Assembly (NCBI RefSeq): GCF_028598555.1
Contig: NZ_JAQRFN010000009.1
Location: forward strand, 108,158-172,157
DNA from: Xenorhabdus anantnagensis
Lineage (GTDB): Bacteria; Pseudomonadota; Gammaproteobacteria; Enterobacterales; Enterobacteriaceae
Reading direction: 5' to 3'
DNA: 64,000 nucleotides
The stretch's first letter is position 1, and each line of letters begins with the position of its first letter. A program made the translations under genes and the position numbers. The notes under the pieces are model-generated. The model saw nothing but the letters and a program-made list of their open reading frames with translations, ran no database searches and was not told where the DNA came from. Below, one piece after another: positions 48,120 to 57,105 of this stretch.

Positions 48120-49595
48120 TTACGAGAGTTTTTGAAGCCTTGACCTTACTGTACTCAAAGCGAGTTTGAGTTTTTGCCTTGATTCATCAATCCAGAGTTT
48201 GTGCTGTGATAAGCTGTTACGCATATCGGTAATCATGTCGCTGACAGCCTTGGGTGAGGTGCCACCACTGCTTGACTGACGGCTAATTACTTTGTCTGGC
48301 GATACACATTCACGTATTTCAGAAAGACTCAGAGTTATCGAGTTTTCAGCCAAGTATTTTTGAATATAGTCGAAGTTCCTTAGATCAGACTGGATTTCTG
48401 TTAACTTACGAACTAACGTACCACTTATCTTGTGAGCGTCTCTGAAGGGAATATTCTTATTAGTAACAAGCATGTTCGCCAGTTCCGTAACTGTAGAGAA
48501 ATTTTTCCAACACAGCTCGGTTGCCCGCTCAGATTGATAGATCGATGTAGTCATCTGCCGATGACTAATACTGACTGACGACTTGACGGTATCAATGGCG
48601 TCCCATAGCATGGGCTTGTCTTCCTGCAAGTCACAGTTGTAGCCAAGCGTAATGCCTTTGTTGATAGTCAAGATCTGCATTAGTGCACCATAAACGCGAC
48701 CGACTTTTCCTTTAACCAATTCACCGACCACTGGATTCTTTTTCTGCGGCATGATTGAGCTACCGGTAGCGAATGCATCATCCACAGTCAGCAGCCCGAA
48801 CTCATGGCTACTCCAAACGACGACTTCCTCTGCAAGACGTGAGAGGTTACTCATGATAATCGCGAAAGATGAAATGGTATGACTCACGAAATCTCGTGAA
48901 CTGGTTGCATCCAGACTGTGGTAAAGAATGCTGTCGAAACCCAGCAACTGCGTTGTTAACGCCCTGTTTATATTGAAAGAAGTCCCCGCCAAAGCACAAG
49001 CGCCCAAGACATTGACATTCGTATAACGGAACGAGTCTCTCAGCCTTTCAACGTCACGCAAAAACATGCTCGCATAAGCGCTGTACCAGAAGGCTAAGTT
49101 GATCGGTTGAGCTGGCTGGAGGTGAGTGTAACCCACAGCTAACTTACCATTTGTTTCATCGGCAAGTTGCAGAAGGTCGTCAATAAATAAAACGAGTGTT
49201 TCTGCAATATTGAGGATCTCTTCACGGCAATACATACGTGTATCAGTAACAACCTGATCGTTCCTTGAGCGTGCAGTATGCAACCGACCACCAAATTCGG
49301 GGCCAATTTTCTGAGTGATCAATGTTTCGATATTCAGATGAACATCTTCGTATTGCGGATTCAGTTCGAGCGGATTTTGTTCATTTTCATAATGCAGTTC
49401 AAGAAGAGAACTGGCAATAGCCGATGCCGCATCATGAGCGACAATTCCTTGTTCATGCAGCATGATCAGGTGCGCCATACTCCCCCATATATCATAATGG
49501 ACAAGTCTGGCATCTATTTTTGTGGTTTCTGTATAGTCGAGCACTTCGGCGTCGACATCTTTGTTGAATACACCCGCCCAAAGTTTAGTTGGCAT
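48120..49595 (-). CDS. Argininosuccinate lyase-like protein
   Basis: The 491-residue protein belongs to the fumarase/aspartase/ArgH superfamily, whose ArgH members split argininosuccinate into arginine and fumarate. Conserved blocks: HTARSRNDQVVTDTR, GYTHLQPAQPI and the signature GSSIMPQKKNP (about residues 277-287) with the catalytic Ser loop. It is longer than the usual about 457 residues and diverges from the enteric ArgH (its C-terminal third is quite different). It is next to a formyltransferase and an ArgG-like gene rather than in an argECBGH operon, so it may act on a different amidine succinate. Confidence 0.85.
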   Translation of the reverse strand: MPTKLWAGVFNKDVDAEVLDYTETTKIDARLVHYDIWGSMAHLIMLHEQGIVAHDAASAIASSLLELHYENEQNPLELNPQYEDVHLNIETLITQKIGPEFGGRLHTARSRNDQVVTDTRMYCREEILNIAETLVLFIDDLLQLADETNGKLAVGYTHLQPAQPINLAFWYSAYASMFLRDVERLRDSFRYTNVNVLGACALAGTSFNINRALTTQLLGFDSILYHSLDATSSRDFVSHTISSFAIIMSNLSRLAEEVVVWSSHEFGLLTVDDAFATGSSIMPQKKNPVVGELVKGKVGRVYGALMQILTINKGITLGYNCDLQEDKPMLWDAIDTVKSSVSISHRQMTTSIYQSERATELCWKNFSTVTELANMLVTNKNIPFRDAHKISGTLVRKLTEIQSDLRNFDYIQKYLAENSITLSLSEIRECVSPDKVISRQSSSGGTSPKAVSDMITDMRNSLSQHKLWIDESRQKLKLALSTVRSRLQKLS

Positions 49596-49604
49596 AACAG
49601 TTTC

Positions 49605-50183
49605 CTATACTGTTGATTGTTTTTTACGGCATGACAGATAAGTGGAAAGCTGTGCTCTTGTATAAAGTTTACTGAGCCATTGGGTATTTACATGAGGTAT
49701 CTCTTGAGCATTCCTTATCCGTGCTGAAATTTCATGAAACAAGCTAAGTGCGTAAACTGCTGTTCGGCTCATCAGCGATTCTGGAGTCTCACCTGATATG
49801 ATTCCGAACTCGATAACCTTTATGATCTTTCCGTGATCTATCTGGCTATCAATGTAGTGGCAGGTAACACCGAAATGGGTATCTTTATTGTCTATCGCGT
49901 ATTGGTAACCACCAATGCCTCTGTACCGAACCGGAGCGGGATGGAAGTTTATAGATCCCTTTTTAGCTTTAGTGATTACATCAGAATCCAATATGAAATC
50001 GGATTTGAATGACAATATCCAGTCCCCCTCCCACTGCTGAACAATGGCTCTGGCTTGCGAGTCGTCTGTACCATAATCCCAAAAAACAGAAGTGACATTG
50101 AAATTACAATCTTTCAAGTAACTAACCGCAAGCCGCGACCACACAGAATTATCACCAATGAACAAGACTTCATCGCTGCTCAC
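49605..50183 (-). CDS. Small formyltransferase (GART/FMT fold)
   Basis: The 192-residue protein is a minimal formyl-THF-dependent formyltransferase domain. The catalytic triad of the family is present: Asn79 and His81 in SINFHPAPVRYRG and Asp116 in DSQIDHGKI, with spacing of 37 residues close to the 38 in E. coli Fmt. No C-terminal OB domain is present, so it is not an Fmt for tRNA. Translation starts at GTG with GGAGG 8 nt upstream. It is flanked by ArgG-like and ArgH-like genes, which makes an amine of a small molecule the likely acceptor. Confidence 0.8.
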   Translation of the reverse strand: MSSDEVLFIGDNSVWSRLAVSYLKDCNFNVTSVFWDYGTDDSQARAIVQQWEGDWILSFKSDFILDSDVITKAKKGSINFHPAPVRYRGIGGYQYAIDNKDTHFGVTCHYIDSQIDHGKIIKVIEFGIISGETPESLMSRTAVYALSLFHEISARIRNAQEIPHVNTQWLSKLYTRAQLSTYLSCRKKQSTV

Positions 50184-50201
50184 TTATGTATCCTCCATAT
50201 G

Positions 50202-50337
50202 TAGTTATTTAATATGTGTAGTTATTTAATATGTGTAGTTATTTAATATATATAGTTATTTAATATATATAGTTATTTAATATGCATAGTTTTTTAATAT
50301 GCATAGCTATTTAATATATACAGCTACTCAATTTGCC
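50202..50337. repeat. 17-bp tandem repeat, about 7-8 units
   Basis: Units of TAGTTATTTAATATGTG or close variants repeat at 17-bp intervals from 50202 (starts 50202, 50219, 50236, 50253, 50270, 50287, 50304, and a degenerate eighth at 50321). The last unit runs into the 3' end of the argG-like gene, including its stop codon. The array fills the gap between that gene and the formyltransferase gene, so the length of the spacer could vary by slippage. Confidence 0.9.
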
Positions 50338-51556
50338 CTGATAGAGAAGCAGTGCGGGCAGATATCGTCAGAATGTTGAGAAGTCCTTCAGAATCCTTGT
50401 GATCAAATTGCCCTTCCGCCTCCATTGAGCCTTCATTGGTATAAAGCCCATGCTTAACATTCTTACTGGAGATGTAACTGAGATTTCCTCGGTATGCTTC
50501 AAAGATCACATCCCCACTGACTAAGCTGGTGAGTTCTTCCACCGCTTTCCGCGCCATTCGAGAGCCGAGGTCGAGCCAATACCCTTGGTACAACTGACCG
50601 CCCAAGTAAGTGCCAGTGTTTTGATAAAACTGAACAGCTCTTCTGTCCAGAATCTGCTGGAGCAACTGCTGATAGGTATAGGAAAGGATCACCATGGCAG
50701 GTGACTCATAGACACCTCGTGATTTCACACCCACGAATCGGTTCTCGACAAGGTTTTCAGCAATACCAATCCCGTGTCTTCCTCCGTTGAGGTTGAAGTA
50801 TTCAAAAATATCGACCAGACTCATTTTCTGTCCATTGACATGAGTGGGCCTGCCATTATTGAAAGTGATGGAAAACTGTTCGGGGATAGATTCTGCGTGT
50901 TCCGGCCACTGACCAATTCCTGGCTCAACAAATTTCATCCGCGTTTCAAGATGTTCGAGCAAACCACCTTCATGTGTGAGGCCCAGCAAGTTCGCATCAG
51001 TGGAATAAGGTTTATCTGCTGAAGCTTTGATCGGAATGTTATGGCTATCGCAATACGCCAACATTTCCTTGCGTCCCTTAAATTCATTCAGGAATTCCTG
51101 ATCACGCCAAGCGGCATAAAATTCAAGGGTCGGGTCAAGCATGGCACCAATGATCTGGAATCTAACTTGGTCATTACCGCGGCCTGTAGCACCATGACTG
51201 AAGATGGTGATACCGTGTTCTTTGATTTTAGGCAATAACCCTTTCATGATGACCTGACGAGCAGCACCAGTCAGATTCCAATAGTTCCCCTCATATTTTG
51301 CATTGGCCTGAACGACTGCCAGCCCCATTTCAGCCATTTCATTTTTGAGATCTACTGCGACAAATTCCGACGCACCGGACTTCAGCATTCGTTCTTTTAT
51401 TTCGTCAAAGTTTGCCTCGTCAGGCTGACCAAGATCCGCGGTAAAACAGACAACTTCAACGCCCTTCCTCGATAACCAATGTGTGATGGTGCAACTATCT
51501 AGTCCTCCAGAAGCAGCAAATGCAATTTTTTTCCCCTGAATATGATTAATATCCAT
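50324..51556 (-). CDS. Argininosuccinate synthase-like protein
   Basis: The 410-residue protein is an ArgG homologue of the short type. ArgG activates the ureido oxygen of citrulline with ATP and adds aspartate. It has the PP-loop ASGGLDSC (residues 15-22), SHGATGRGNDQVRFQ for nucleotide and aspartate binding and the KSRGVYESPAMVIL segment. The loop usually reading YEG-x-YPL-x-x-x-x-ARP reads YEGNYWNLTGAARQV, suggesting a changed acceptor pocket. It differs from the longer E. coli ArgG (447 residues). It heads a cluster with a formyltransferase and an ArgH-like lyase. Confidence 0.85.
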   Translation of the reverse strand: MDINHIQGKKIAFAASGGLDSCTITHWLSRKGVEVVCFTADLGQPDEANFDEIKERMLKSGASEFVAVDLKNEMAEMGLAVVQANAKYEGNYWNLTGAARQVIMKGLLPKIKEHGITIFSHGATGRGNDQVRFQIIGAMLDPTLEFYAAWRDQEFLNEFKGRKEMLAYCDSHNIPIKASADKPYSTDANLLGLTHEGGLLEHLETRMKFVEPGIGQWPEHAESIPEQFSITFNNGRPTHVNGQKMSLVDIFEYFNLNGGRHGIGIAENLVENRFVGVKSRGVYESPAMVILSYTYQQLLQQILDRRAVQFYQNTGTYLGGQLYQGYWLDLGSRMARKAVEELTSLVSGDVIFEAYRGNLSYISSKNVKHGLYTNEGSMEAEGQFDHKDSEGLLNILTISARTASLSGQIE

Positions 51557-51967
51557 TTCATCACCCTTTCTTTCTGAATCGGTGACGATAAAAATATGTC
51601 TGTAAAATCTAGAAGTACACTTTATTAAGGAAAATTAAACTCCGATGAAAATTTTTACATTAGCGTTTCTGAGGATCGATTCTTGCTTCTTTTCACAAAC
51701 AGCACCAATGTAAAGCGGAAGTTCACTGCTTTTGGTCTCGATCAAACTCATACTAGGATAGATCAAAGATTCACCCCGTTTATCAATCACTTCAACGGCA
51801 ATCTTTAGAATAAAAGTCTGAGCAATAGGGGGGGATCGGGGCAATTTGATGTTAATTTAAGGAAGAGATCAATATATTATATTACATATCCAAAAGAACT
51901 CATGATTGACTCACCTGTAAGGCATAGGGTATACAGTACTAGTGTTAAAATCTTTTTTTAAATCATA
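51557..51967. other. Divergent regulatory region between the argG-like gene and the ArgP-like regulator
   Basis: About 410 bp. A weak 69-residue frame (51635-51844, - strand, TTG start, no good ribosome site) lies here; I cannot support it. The region must contain the promoters of the argG-like operon and of the ArgP-like gene. No ARG box with two good halves was found by eye. Confidence 0.5.
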
Positions 51968-52851
51968 ATGTTCGATAAAAAAAAACAGATGCACTACTGG
52001 CTATCATCGAGACAGGTAGTTTCGAGCAGGCAGCCAAAAAACTCAATATTACTCCATCTGCAATATCACAGCGGATCAAATCCTTGGAGGCAGAAGTAGG
52101 TGTCCCTATTGTAAGGCGTGAGCATCCTTGCACATATACATCCGAAGGCTTTAAGCTTGTCCAATATTTGACAAAACTTCATGCTTTGAATGAGGATTTC
52201 AAAACCCATTTCTATGGTAACAAGTGGGCTAGTTTTACTATATCAGTCAACAACGATTCTCTTGCTGGTTGGTTGCTGCCTGCTATTTCCTGTTACCTTT
52301 CGAGTGAAAGAGTAAAAATCGAAATAATTGTCGACGATCAAGATTTCACCCATATGCCGTTGGAATCCGGCAATGCTTTAGGTGCCTTGTCATCCAGAAG
52401 TAACACCATAAAAGGTTGCTCTTCCGTAAGGCTCGGTTCAATAAGGTATCGATTGCTCGCATCCAGAGCATTTGTGAAGAAATGGTTTAAAGATGGTGTC
52501 AATAGAAGCGCTTTGACCAAAGCACCTCTATTGGTCTTCAATAAAAAAGATCTACTGCAACAGAATTTCCTTGCTGAACATTTTCTCATACAACAGGAGT
52601 CCTGCATTTGCCACTACATACCAGGTACAGATGCTTTCTATAAAGCTGTTCAATTGGGAGTCGGTTATGGAATGATTCCAGATTTTCAGACCAAAGACCT
52701 GATTGAACGTAATGAACTGGTTGACTTACTGCCAGGGCGCTTTACCGATATTGCACTATATTGGCATTATTGGTCCGCACAATCAGGCCTGTTGAGCAAG
52801 CTTACCAATACGTTAATTTCAGAAGCCAAGAAATCGCTTCATCAGGAGTAG
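51968..52851 (+). CDS. ArgP-like LysR regulator, frameshifted in an A9 run
   Basis: Beyond the first codons the protein resembles ArgP (IciA), the lysine/arginine-sensing activator of argO: LNITPSAISQRIKSLEAEVG (winged helix), VNNDSLAGWLLPAI, LGALSSRSNTIKGCSSVRLG, VNRSALTKAPLLVF and IPDFQTKDLIE. The ATG at 51968 opens MFDKKK but nine A's at 51977-51985 put it out of frame with the rest. A one-base gain or two-base loss in the run restores a full LysR protein of about 294 residues. The only in-frame start downstream, TTG 52084, lies after the helix-turn-helix. It may be a pseudogene, slippage-expressed or phase-variable. Confidence 0.75.
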
Positions 52852-52975
52852 ACTCCACCTGAACTCAAACCTATGCAGTCAATGTTAAATGTCTTTATCT
52901 ATGACGCGACACCATGCACTTCTGGAAATATTGGCATAATTATATAAAAAATAACAAAAACAAGGTGATTAAAAA

Positions 52976-54400
52976 ATGAATGATTACGGTATTTGGACCA
53001 TCATTACCCCTGTTGTCACAATTATTTTAGCTATATTTACACGTCAGGTTATTTTATCTCTACTACTCGGTATATTAGTCGGCTTTACTGTCATTAATGA
53101 CCATCATGTTATTTTAGGTATACAAGGAACTATTGAAGGTATTATTGATACCTTTTCCTCCTCAGGCAATACAAAAACCATCATCTTTATATTGATGATT
53201 GGTGGAATAATGCGGCTTGTGGTTGTTACAGGTGGTGTACGATCCTTAGTTCGTTTACTAACAGATAAGACGCAACTTATTGAAAATAAAAAATCTGTTC
53301 AATTTTTGGCAATGATCATTACATCCTTAATTTTTATTGAAAGCTCAATTAACCAATTAATTGCTGGGGCATCAACAAAGAAATTAGCCAAAAATTACGG
53401 TATCCCACCAGAAAAAATGTCTTACATTATTCAAACATCCTGTGTTTCTGTTTGTTCTTCTGCCATGATTAATGGTTGGGGTGCCGCAATGATGGGCGTC
53501 ATCGGTGTACAGATTTCCAGGGGGTTAATCAGCGGTGAGCCATTTGATATCTTGGCGGGTTCTATGGTTTATAATATTATGGCTTGGTTATCGCTGGCTT
53601 CTGTCTTGTTTTATATTTTTTCTAATGTTTCTTGGGGACCAATGAAAACCGCAGAAATGCGAGCCTTACATGAACTTTTAAATAGTGATATTGAAGAAAA
53701 GCCCAGTGAAGAGAGTGATGATGTTATTGAACACCCTAACTGCCATACTTCATTAAACTTTTTTATTCCTATTTTATCGACGGTATTCATGCTCCCTATT
53801 GCCCTCTATATCACAGGTAATGGTGATTTTAGTAAGGGCAGCGGCTCAACCTCTATCTATTGGAGTGTTATATTTGGAACCACTGTCTCTTTTTTCTGGT
53901 TCTTATTACGCCGCGTTTTAACCATCGAAACCTTTTTTAAAGAGCTTTATATTGGTTATGCCAGCATGATAAAAATAAGCTCTGTCATGGTATTGGCATT
54001 CTTAATGGGTAGCGTTTCCGCTGATTTAAATACCGGTGCTTATATTGCACAAATTACTTCTGGTATCATTCCAGCAGGTTTTTCCATCGGTTTTATTTTC
54101 CTGATTAGTTCCATCATGTCATTAGCAACGGGCACTTCATGGGGGACATTCGCAATTATGATCCCCATTGGGGTACAGCTGGGTATTTCAGTTGGTATGC
54201 CTCCTGAGTATATGATTGGAGCTGCAATTGCTGGTTCTATTTTTGGTGATATGACGTCGCCAATTTCCAGCGATGCTATCGTTGCATCAATGGCAACAGA
54301 TTGTGACCATATTGAACATATCCGGACTCAAATGCCATATGCATTGGTTACTGCAAGCTTCGCCCTCGTTATCTATTTCTATTTAGGCTTTACTTATTAA
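52976..54400 (+). CDS. NhaC-family Na+/H+ antiporter-like transporter
   Basis: The 474-residue membrane protein has about 11-12 helices and belongs to the NhaC/YuiF-type ion transporter group (signature [18 protein letters not shown], then [23 protein letters not shown]). These transporters exchange Na+ for H+ or carry small organic acids and amino acids. It precedes dcyD by 22 bp on the same strand and probably shares its operon, so it may import a D-cysteine-related or other sulfur amino acid rather than work in pH control. Confidence 0.8.
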   Translation: MNDYGIWTIITPVVTIILAIFTRQVILSLLLGILVGFTVINDHHVILGIQGTIEGIIDTFSSSGNTKTIIFILMIGGIMRLVVVTGGVRSLVRLLTDKTQLIENKKSVQFLAMIITSLIFIESSINQLIAGASTKKLAKNYGIPPEKMSYIIQTSCVSVCSSAMINGWGAAMMGVIGVQISRGLISGEPFDILAGSMVYNIMAWLSLASVLFYIFSNVSWGPMKTAEMRALHELLNSDIEEKPSEESDDVIEHPNCHTSLNFFIPILSTVFMLPIALYITGNGDFSKGSGSTSIYWSVIFGTTVSFFWFLLRRVLTIETFFKELYIGYASMIKISSVMVLAFLMGSVSADLNTGAYIAQITSGIIPAGFSIGFIFLISSIMSLATGTSWGTFAIMIPIGVQLGISVGMPPEYMIGAAIAGSIFGDMTSPISSDAIVASMATDCDHIEHIRTQMPYALVTASFALVIYFYLGFTY

Positions 54401-54422
54401 TTTACAATCCGCTGAGGATAAT

Positions 54423-55421
54423 ATGTCTTTAAAAGAAAATTTAGCAAAATTTGCCCGCATTGATTTACTAAAAACTATAACTATGATGGATAAATTGGAG
54501 AATTTATCCCACTATTTAGGGCGCGATGTTTATATCAAGAGAGATGATTTAACTCCTCTGGCGATGGGTGGGAATAAATTACGTAAATTGGAATATCTTA
54601 TTGCTGATGCATTACAAAAAAAAGCTAAAGTTATTGTCACCGCTGGGGCAATTCAATCAAATCATGTACGGCAAACAGCGGCTATTGCGGCGAAATATGG
54701 TCTAAAATGCGTCTCTTTATTAGAAAATCCAATTCAAAACCACGATAGTAATTTTCTGAATAATGGCAATAAATTACTGACAGAATTATTTAACACTCAA
54801 TGCGTTATGTGTGATGGATTAACCGATCCAAATATGCAAATGAAGGAATTGGTTGATCAACTCAATCTCGAAGATGCTTATATTGTTCCCGTCGGCGGCT
54901 CTAATGCCCTTGGTTCATTGGGTTATGTGCGTTGTGCATTAGAAATTGCCGAGCAGCGTCCAAAAGATGTGGAGTTTGCCGCCGTTATTGTTGCTTCTGG
55001 AAGCGCAGGCACACATGCAGGGTTGGCTATCGGGTTACACGCCACCCTACCACAAACACCTGTTATTGGCGTTACCGTCTCGCGTGTTACAGCCGAGCAA
55101 GAGCCAAAAGTCAGCCAATTGCAGCAAGAAATCAGTTCACTCTTAGGCCAAACAACAACCTGCCCGGATATCCTTTTATGGGACAATTATTTCGCTCCTA
55201 TGTATGGTATGCCGAATAAAAAAGGGTCAGACGCCATTACGCTATTGGCACAAAAAGAGGGGATTTTATTAGATCCTGTCTATACCGGAAAAGCGATGGC
55301 CGGATTAATTGATAGTGTATTGAATAATACCATTGAAAGTCGGAAACCATTGCTCTTTGTGCATACAGGTGGGGCTCCTGCATTATTTTCCTATTCTGGA
55401 ATTGACGCCGTAAGCAATTAA
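54423..55421 (+). CDS. dcyD: D-cysteine desulfhydrase
   Basis: DcyD is a fold-type II PLP enzyme that breaks D-cysteine into pyruvate, H2S and ammonia. The 332-residue protein matches the enteric enzyme: [20 protein letters not shown] with the PLP Lys, [47 protein letters not shown] and [13 protein letters not shown]. The related ACC deaminase is the main alternative; similarity to E. coli DcyD is stronger. In E. coli dcyD sits with the cystine ABC genes, whereas here it follows an NhaC-like gene. Confidence 0.92.
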   Translation: MSLKENLAKFARIDLLKTITMMDKLENLSHYLGRDVYIKRDDLTPLAMGGNKLRKLEYLIADALQKKAKVIVTAGAIQSNHVRQTAAIAAKYGLKCVSLLENPIQNHDSNFLNNGNKLLTELFNTQCVMCDGLTDPNMQMKELVDQLNLEDAYIVPVGGSNALGSLGYVRCALEIAEQRPKDVEFAAVIVASGSAGTHAGLAIGLHATLPQTPVIGVTVSRVTAEQEPKVSQLQQEISSLLGQTTTCPDILLWDNYFAPMYGMPNKKGSDAITLLAQKEGILLDPVYTGKAMAGLIDSVLNNTIESRKPLLFVHTGGAPALFSYSGIDAVSN

Positions 55422-55615
55422 TTTATAAATAACTATTCATGCTAGTTGACAACCGATACGTAGCGCAAAAATGATGACATTTATGGCGATTCGGTTGTCC
55501 ATTCTGATATTACAACTGTAATTGGTTTTCTTTATAAGAAATATACTTATAGAAAGGCTTGAAATGATATAGTTTCCCAGTTTATTGATTGGCTTTTAAC
55601 CTGAGATTAACAAAA

Positions 55616-56239
55616 TCATCGTCGATTACTCATCACCAATTTAAACGCAAAAAGCAAAAACAACCCGCCTGTCGCGCGATTCATCCACTTAATGACATTT
55701 TCACGGCGTAATATATGAGAAAGGGGGCGGGTGGCATAAATCAGTAACAATGACCACAATGTGCCAAGCAAGACATGGATTGCCACTAAGCTGAATGTCC
55801 ATAAAATAGGAGAATGCCCTTGGGGAATAAACTGAGGCAGGAATGAAACATAAAACACGCCCATTTTCGGATTAAGAACATTCCCCAACATACCTCTGAT
55901 AAACCAATTATGGCTTTTTACAGAGGAGGAGGTCTCTCCTCCAAGATCCTTTTTAGGGTGCCAGATCATTTGAATTCCCAGCCAGCATAAATACACGGCG
56001 CCACACCATTTTAAGATGTTGAATGCCAGCTCTGATACCGCAATCAATGTGCCAAGGCCAAATGCCACCATTGCTCCCCAGATAAAACATCCCGCATTAA
56101 TACCAAGGGCGGCTTGAAAGGCTTTTTTACCGCCTTCTGCCGTTGCCGTTCTCAGAATCAACGCTGTATCAAGGCCAGGGGTCAAAGTGAGCAACGTCGC
56201 TGCCATAGTGAACGCGAGCAGGGAATCCATCACTGTCAT
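55616..56239 (-). CDS. LysE/RhtB-family amino acid exporter
   Basis: The 207-residue protein is an RhtB-type exporter: TLTPGLDTALILRTATAEGGKKA after helix 1 (the family PGP/PG-D-T region), FIRGMLGNVLNPKMGVFYVSFLPQF and about six helices. ATG 56239 is preceded by GGAG and preferred to the upstream start. Such exporters move homoserine, threonine or other neutral amino acids; the ligand here is not known. It is convergent with dcyD. Confidence 0.88.
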   Translation of the reverse strand: MTVMDSLLAFTMAATLLTLTPGLDTALILRTATAEGGKKAFQAALGINAGCFIWGAMVAFGLGTLIAVSELAFNILKWCGAVYLCWLGIQMIWHPKKDLGGETSSSVKSHNWFIRGMLGNVLNPKMGVFYVSFLPQFIPQGHSPILWTFSLVAIHVLLGTLWSLLLIYATRPLSHILRRENVIKWMNRATGGLFLLFAFKLVMSNRR

Positions 56240-56286
56240 GTTTATCTCCGAAAATAAAACCAAGGTTAAAAAAGATTAACAAAAAT

Positions 56287-56832
56287 CTAAATGACACTCA
56301 TATATTCAAATGGCACAGATTTTATTAACCAAACACCGTTATCTGCCTGATGAAATTCAAAGCCCTGTTCATACATCAACTGAGCTTCAATTTTCAGGAT
56401 AATCGCCTTACCGTGACGCTGCCCCACTTTAGTCGCTGTGGATTCATCCGCCGATAAATGCACGTAGTGCCGTGTTCCGGCCACCAATCCCTGTTTAAAA
56501 ATAGAATCCAAAAAACGGGTGGCTGTACCGTGGTACAAAATTGCAGGAGGAATTTTCTCTTGATAATGAATATCCACCTGCTGAGCTGAATGCCCCTGTA
56601 CTGCCCTGATGCGTTTCTGATCCGCTGAAATAGCAAACCGTTTTTTGTCATTGGTATCGACAATTTTCTCTATCAGCGCATAATTCAATCGCTTACCATA
56701 CTTGGCAGCACATTTTATCAATGCGCCGATATCTGCCCAGCCTTCATTATCCAAGACCAAGCCAATGGATTCCGGCTGGTGACGCAATACATAACTTAAA
56801 AACTTACTGATTTTAGTATCTATTTGATCCAT
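56287..56832 (-). CDS. kptA: RNA 2'-phosphotransferase KptA/Tpt1
   Basis: Tpt1/KptA removes an internal 2'-phosphate from RNA by transfer to NAD+, releasing ADP-ribose cyclic phosphate. The 181-residue protein has [34 protein letters not shown] and [21 protein letters not shown], the Arg-His-Arg-Arg-type motifs of the family. It is encoded downstream of rtcB on the same strand, which fits a role in RNA repair (a 2'-phosphate is left by plant/fungal-type ligation, and can arise in bacterial RNA damage). Confidence 0.9.
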   Translation of the reverse strand: MDQIDTKISKFLSYVLRHQPESIGLVLDNEGWADIGALIKCAAKYGKRLNYALIEKIVDTNDKKRFAISADQKRIRAVQGHSAQQVDIHYQEKIPPAILYHGTATRFLDSIFKQGLVAGTRHYVHLSADESTATKVGQRHGKAIILKIEAQLMYEQGFEFHQADNGVWLIKSVPFEYMSVI

Positions 56833-56871
56833 GTTTTTACCTGTTGATTTGAATTCCTTATATTTGTTAAC

Positions 56872-57087
56872 TCAGTGTTTCATCACCCAACACTTTAAAT
56901 AATTATCCAATAATTCATGATTGCGTTCGCATTTATCCTTAAGTTCACATTGTGCCATAGCTTCATCTAATTCCGACTCAATAAAAGCATGAATCCTCGG
57001 TTTACGCGGGCCATATTCTGCTTCATTTGCTGCCCGTTTAATTCGCAGCAGATCATCAATTTCTATTTCCCTTTTCACTTCTTCCAT
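56872..57087 (-). pseudogene. Short RlaP-like nucleotidyltransferase remnant
   Basis: The 71-residue product has a charged helix (KREIEIDDLLRIKRAANEAE) and IHAFIESELDEAMAQ, resembling the C-terminus of RNA-ligase-associated pol-beta nucleotidyltransferases (RlaP, about 260 residues), which often neighbour rtcB. The catalytic N-terminal domain is missing. GGAAAATGG gives a possible ribosome site, so a short protein may still be made. It sits between rtcB and kptA. The call is tentative. Confidence 0.45.
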
Positions 57088-57105
57088 TTTCCTATTTTTT
57101 GATTC

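Noticed and set aside
50202..50337. Considered as a CRISPR array
   Set aside because: The units are contiguous 17-bp repeats without unique spacers, and no cas gene is near; it is a simple tandem repeat.
48120..51556. Plain reading of the argG/argH-like genes as the normal arginine pathway
   Set aside because: Not excluded, but the formyltransferase between them, the missing ARG boxes, the divergent sequences and the ArgP/LysE-type neighbours fit a dedicated pathway better.
51635..51844. 69-residue frame upstream of the argG-like gene on the same strand
   Set aside because: It starts at TTG after a run of C/G without a good ribosome site; no family recognised. Could be a leader, but not supportable.
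55448..55499. Inverted repeat GACAACCGA/TCGGTTGTC after dcyD as a terminator
   Set aside because: The loop is 34 nt and no T run follows; it may be structural noise.
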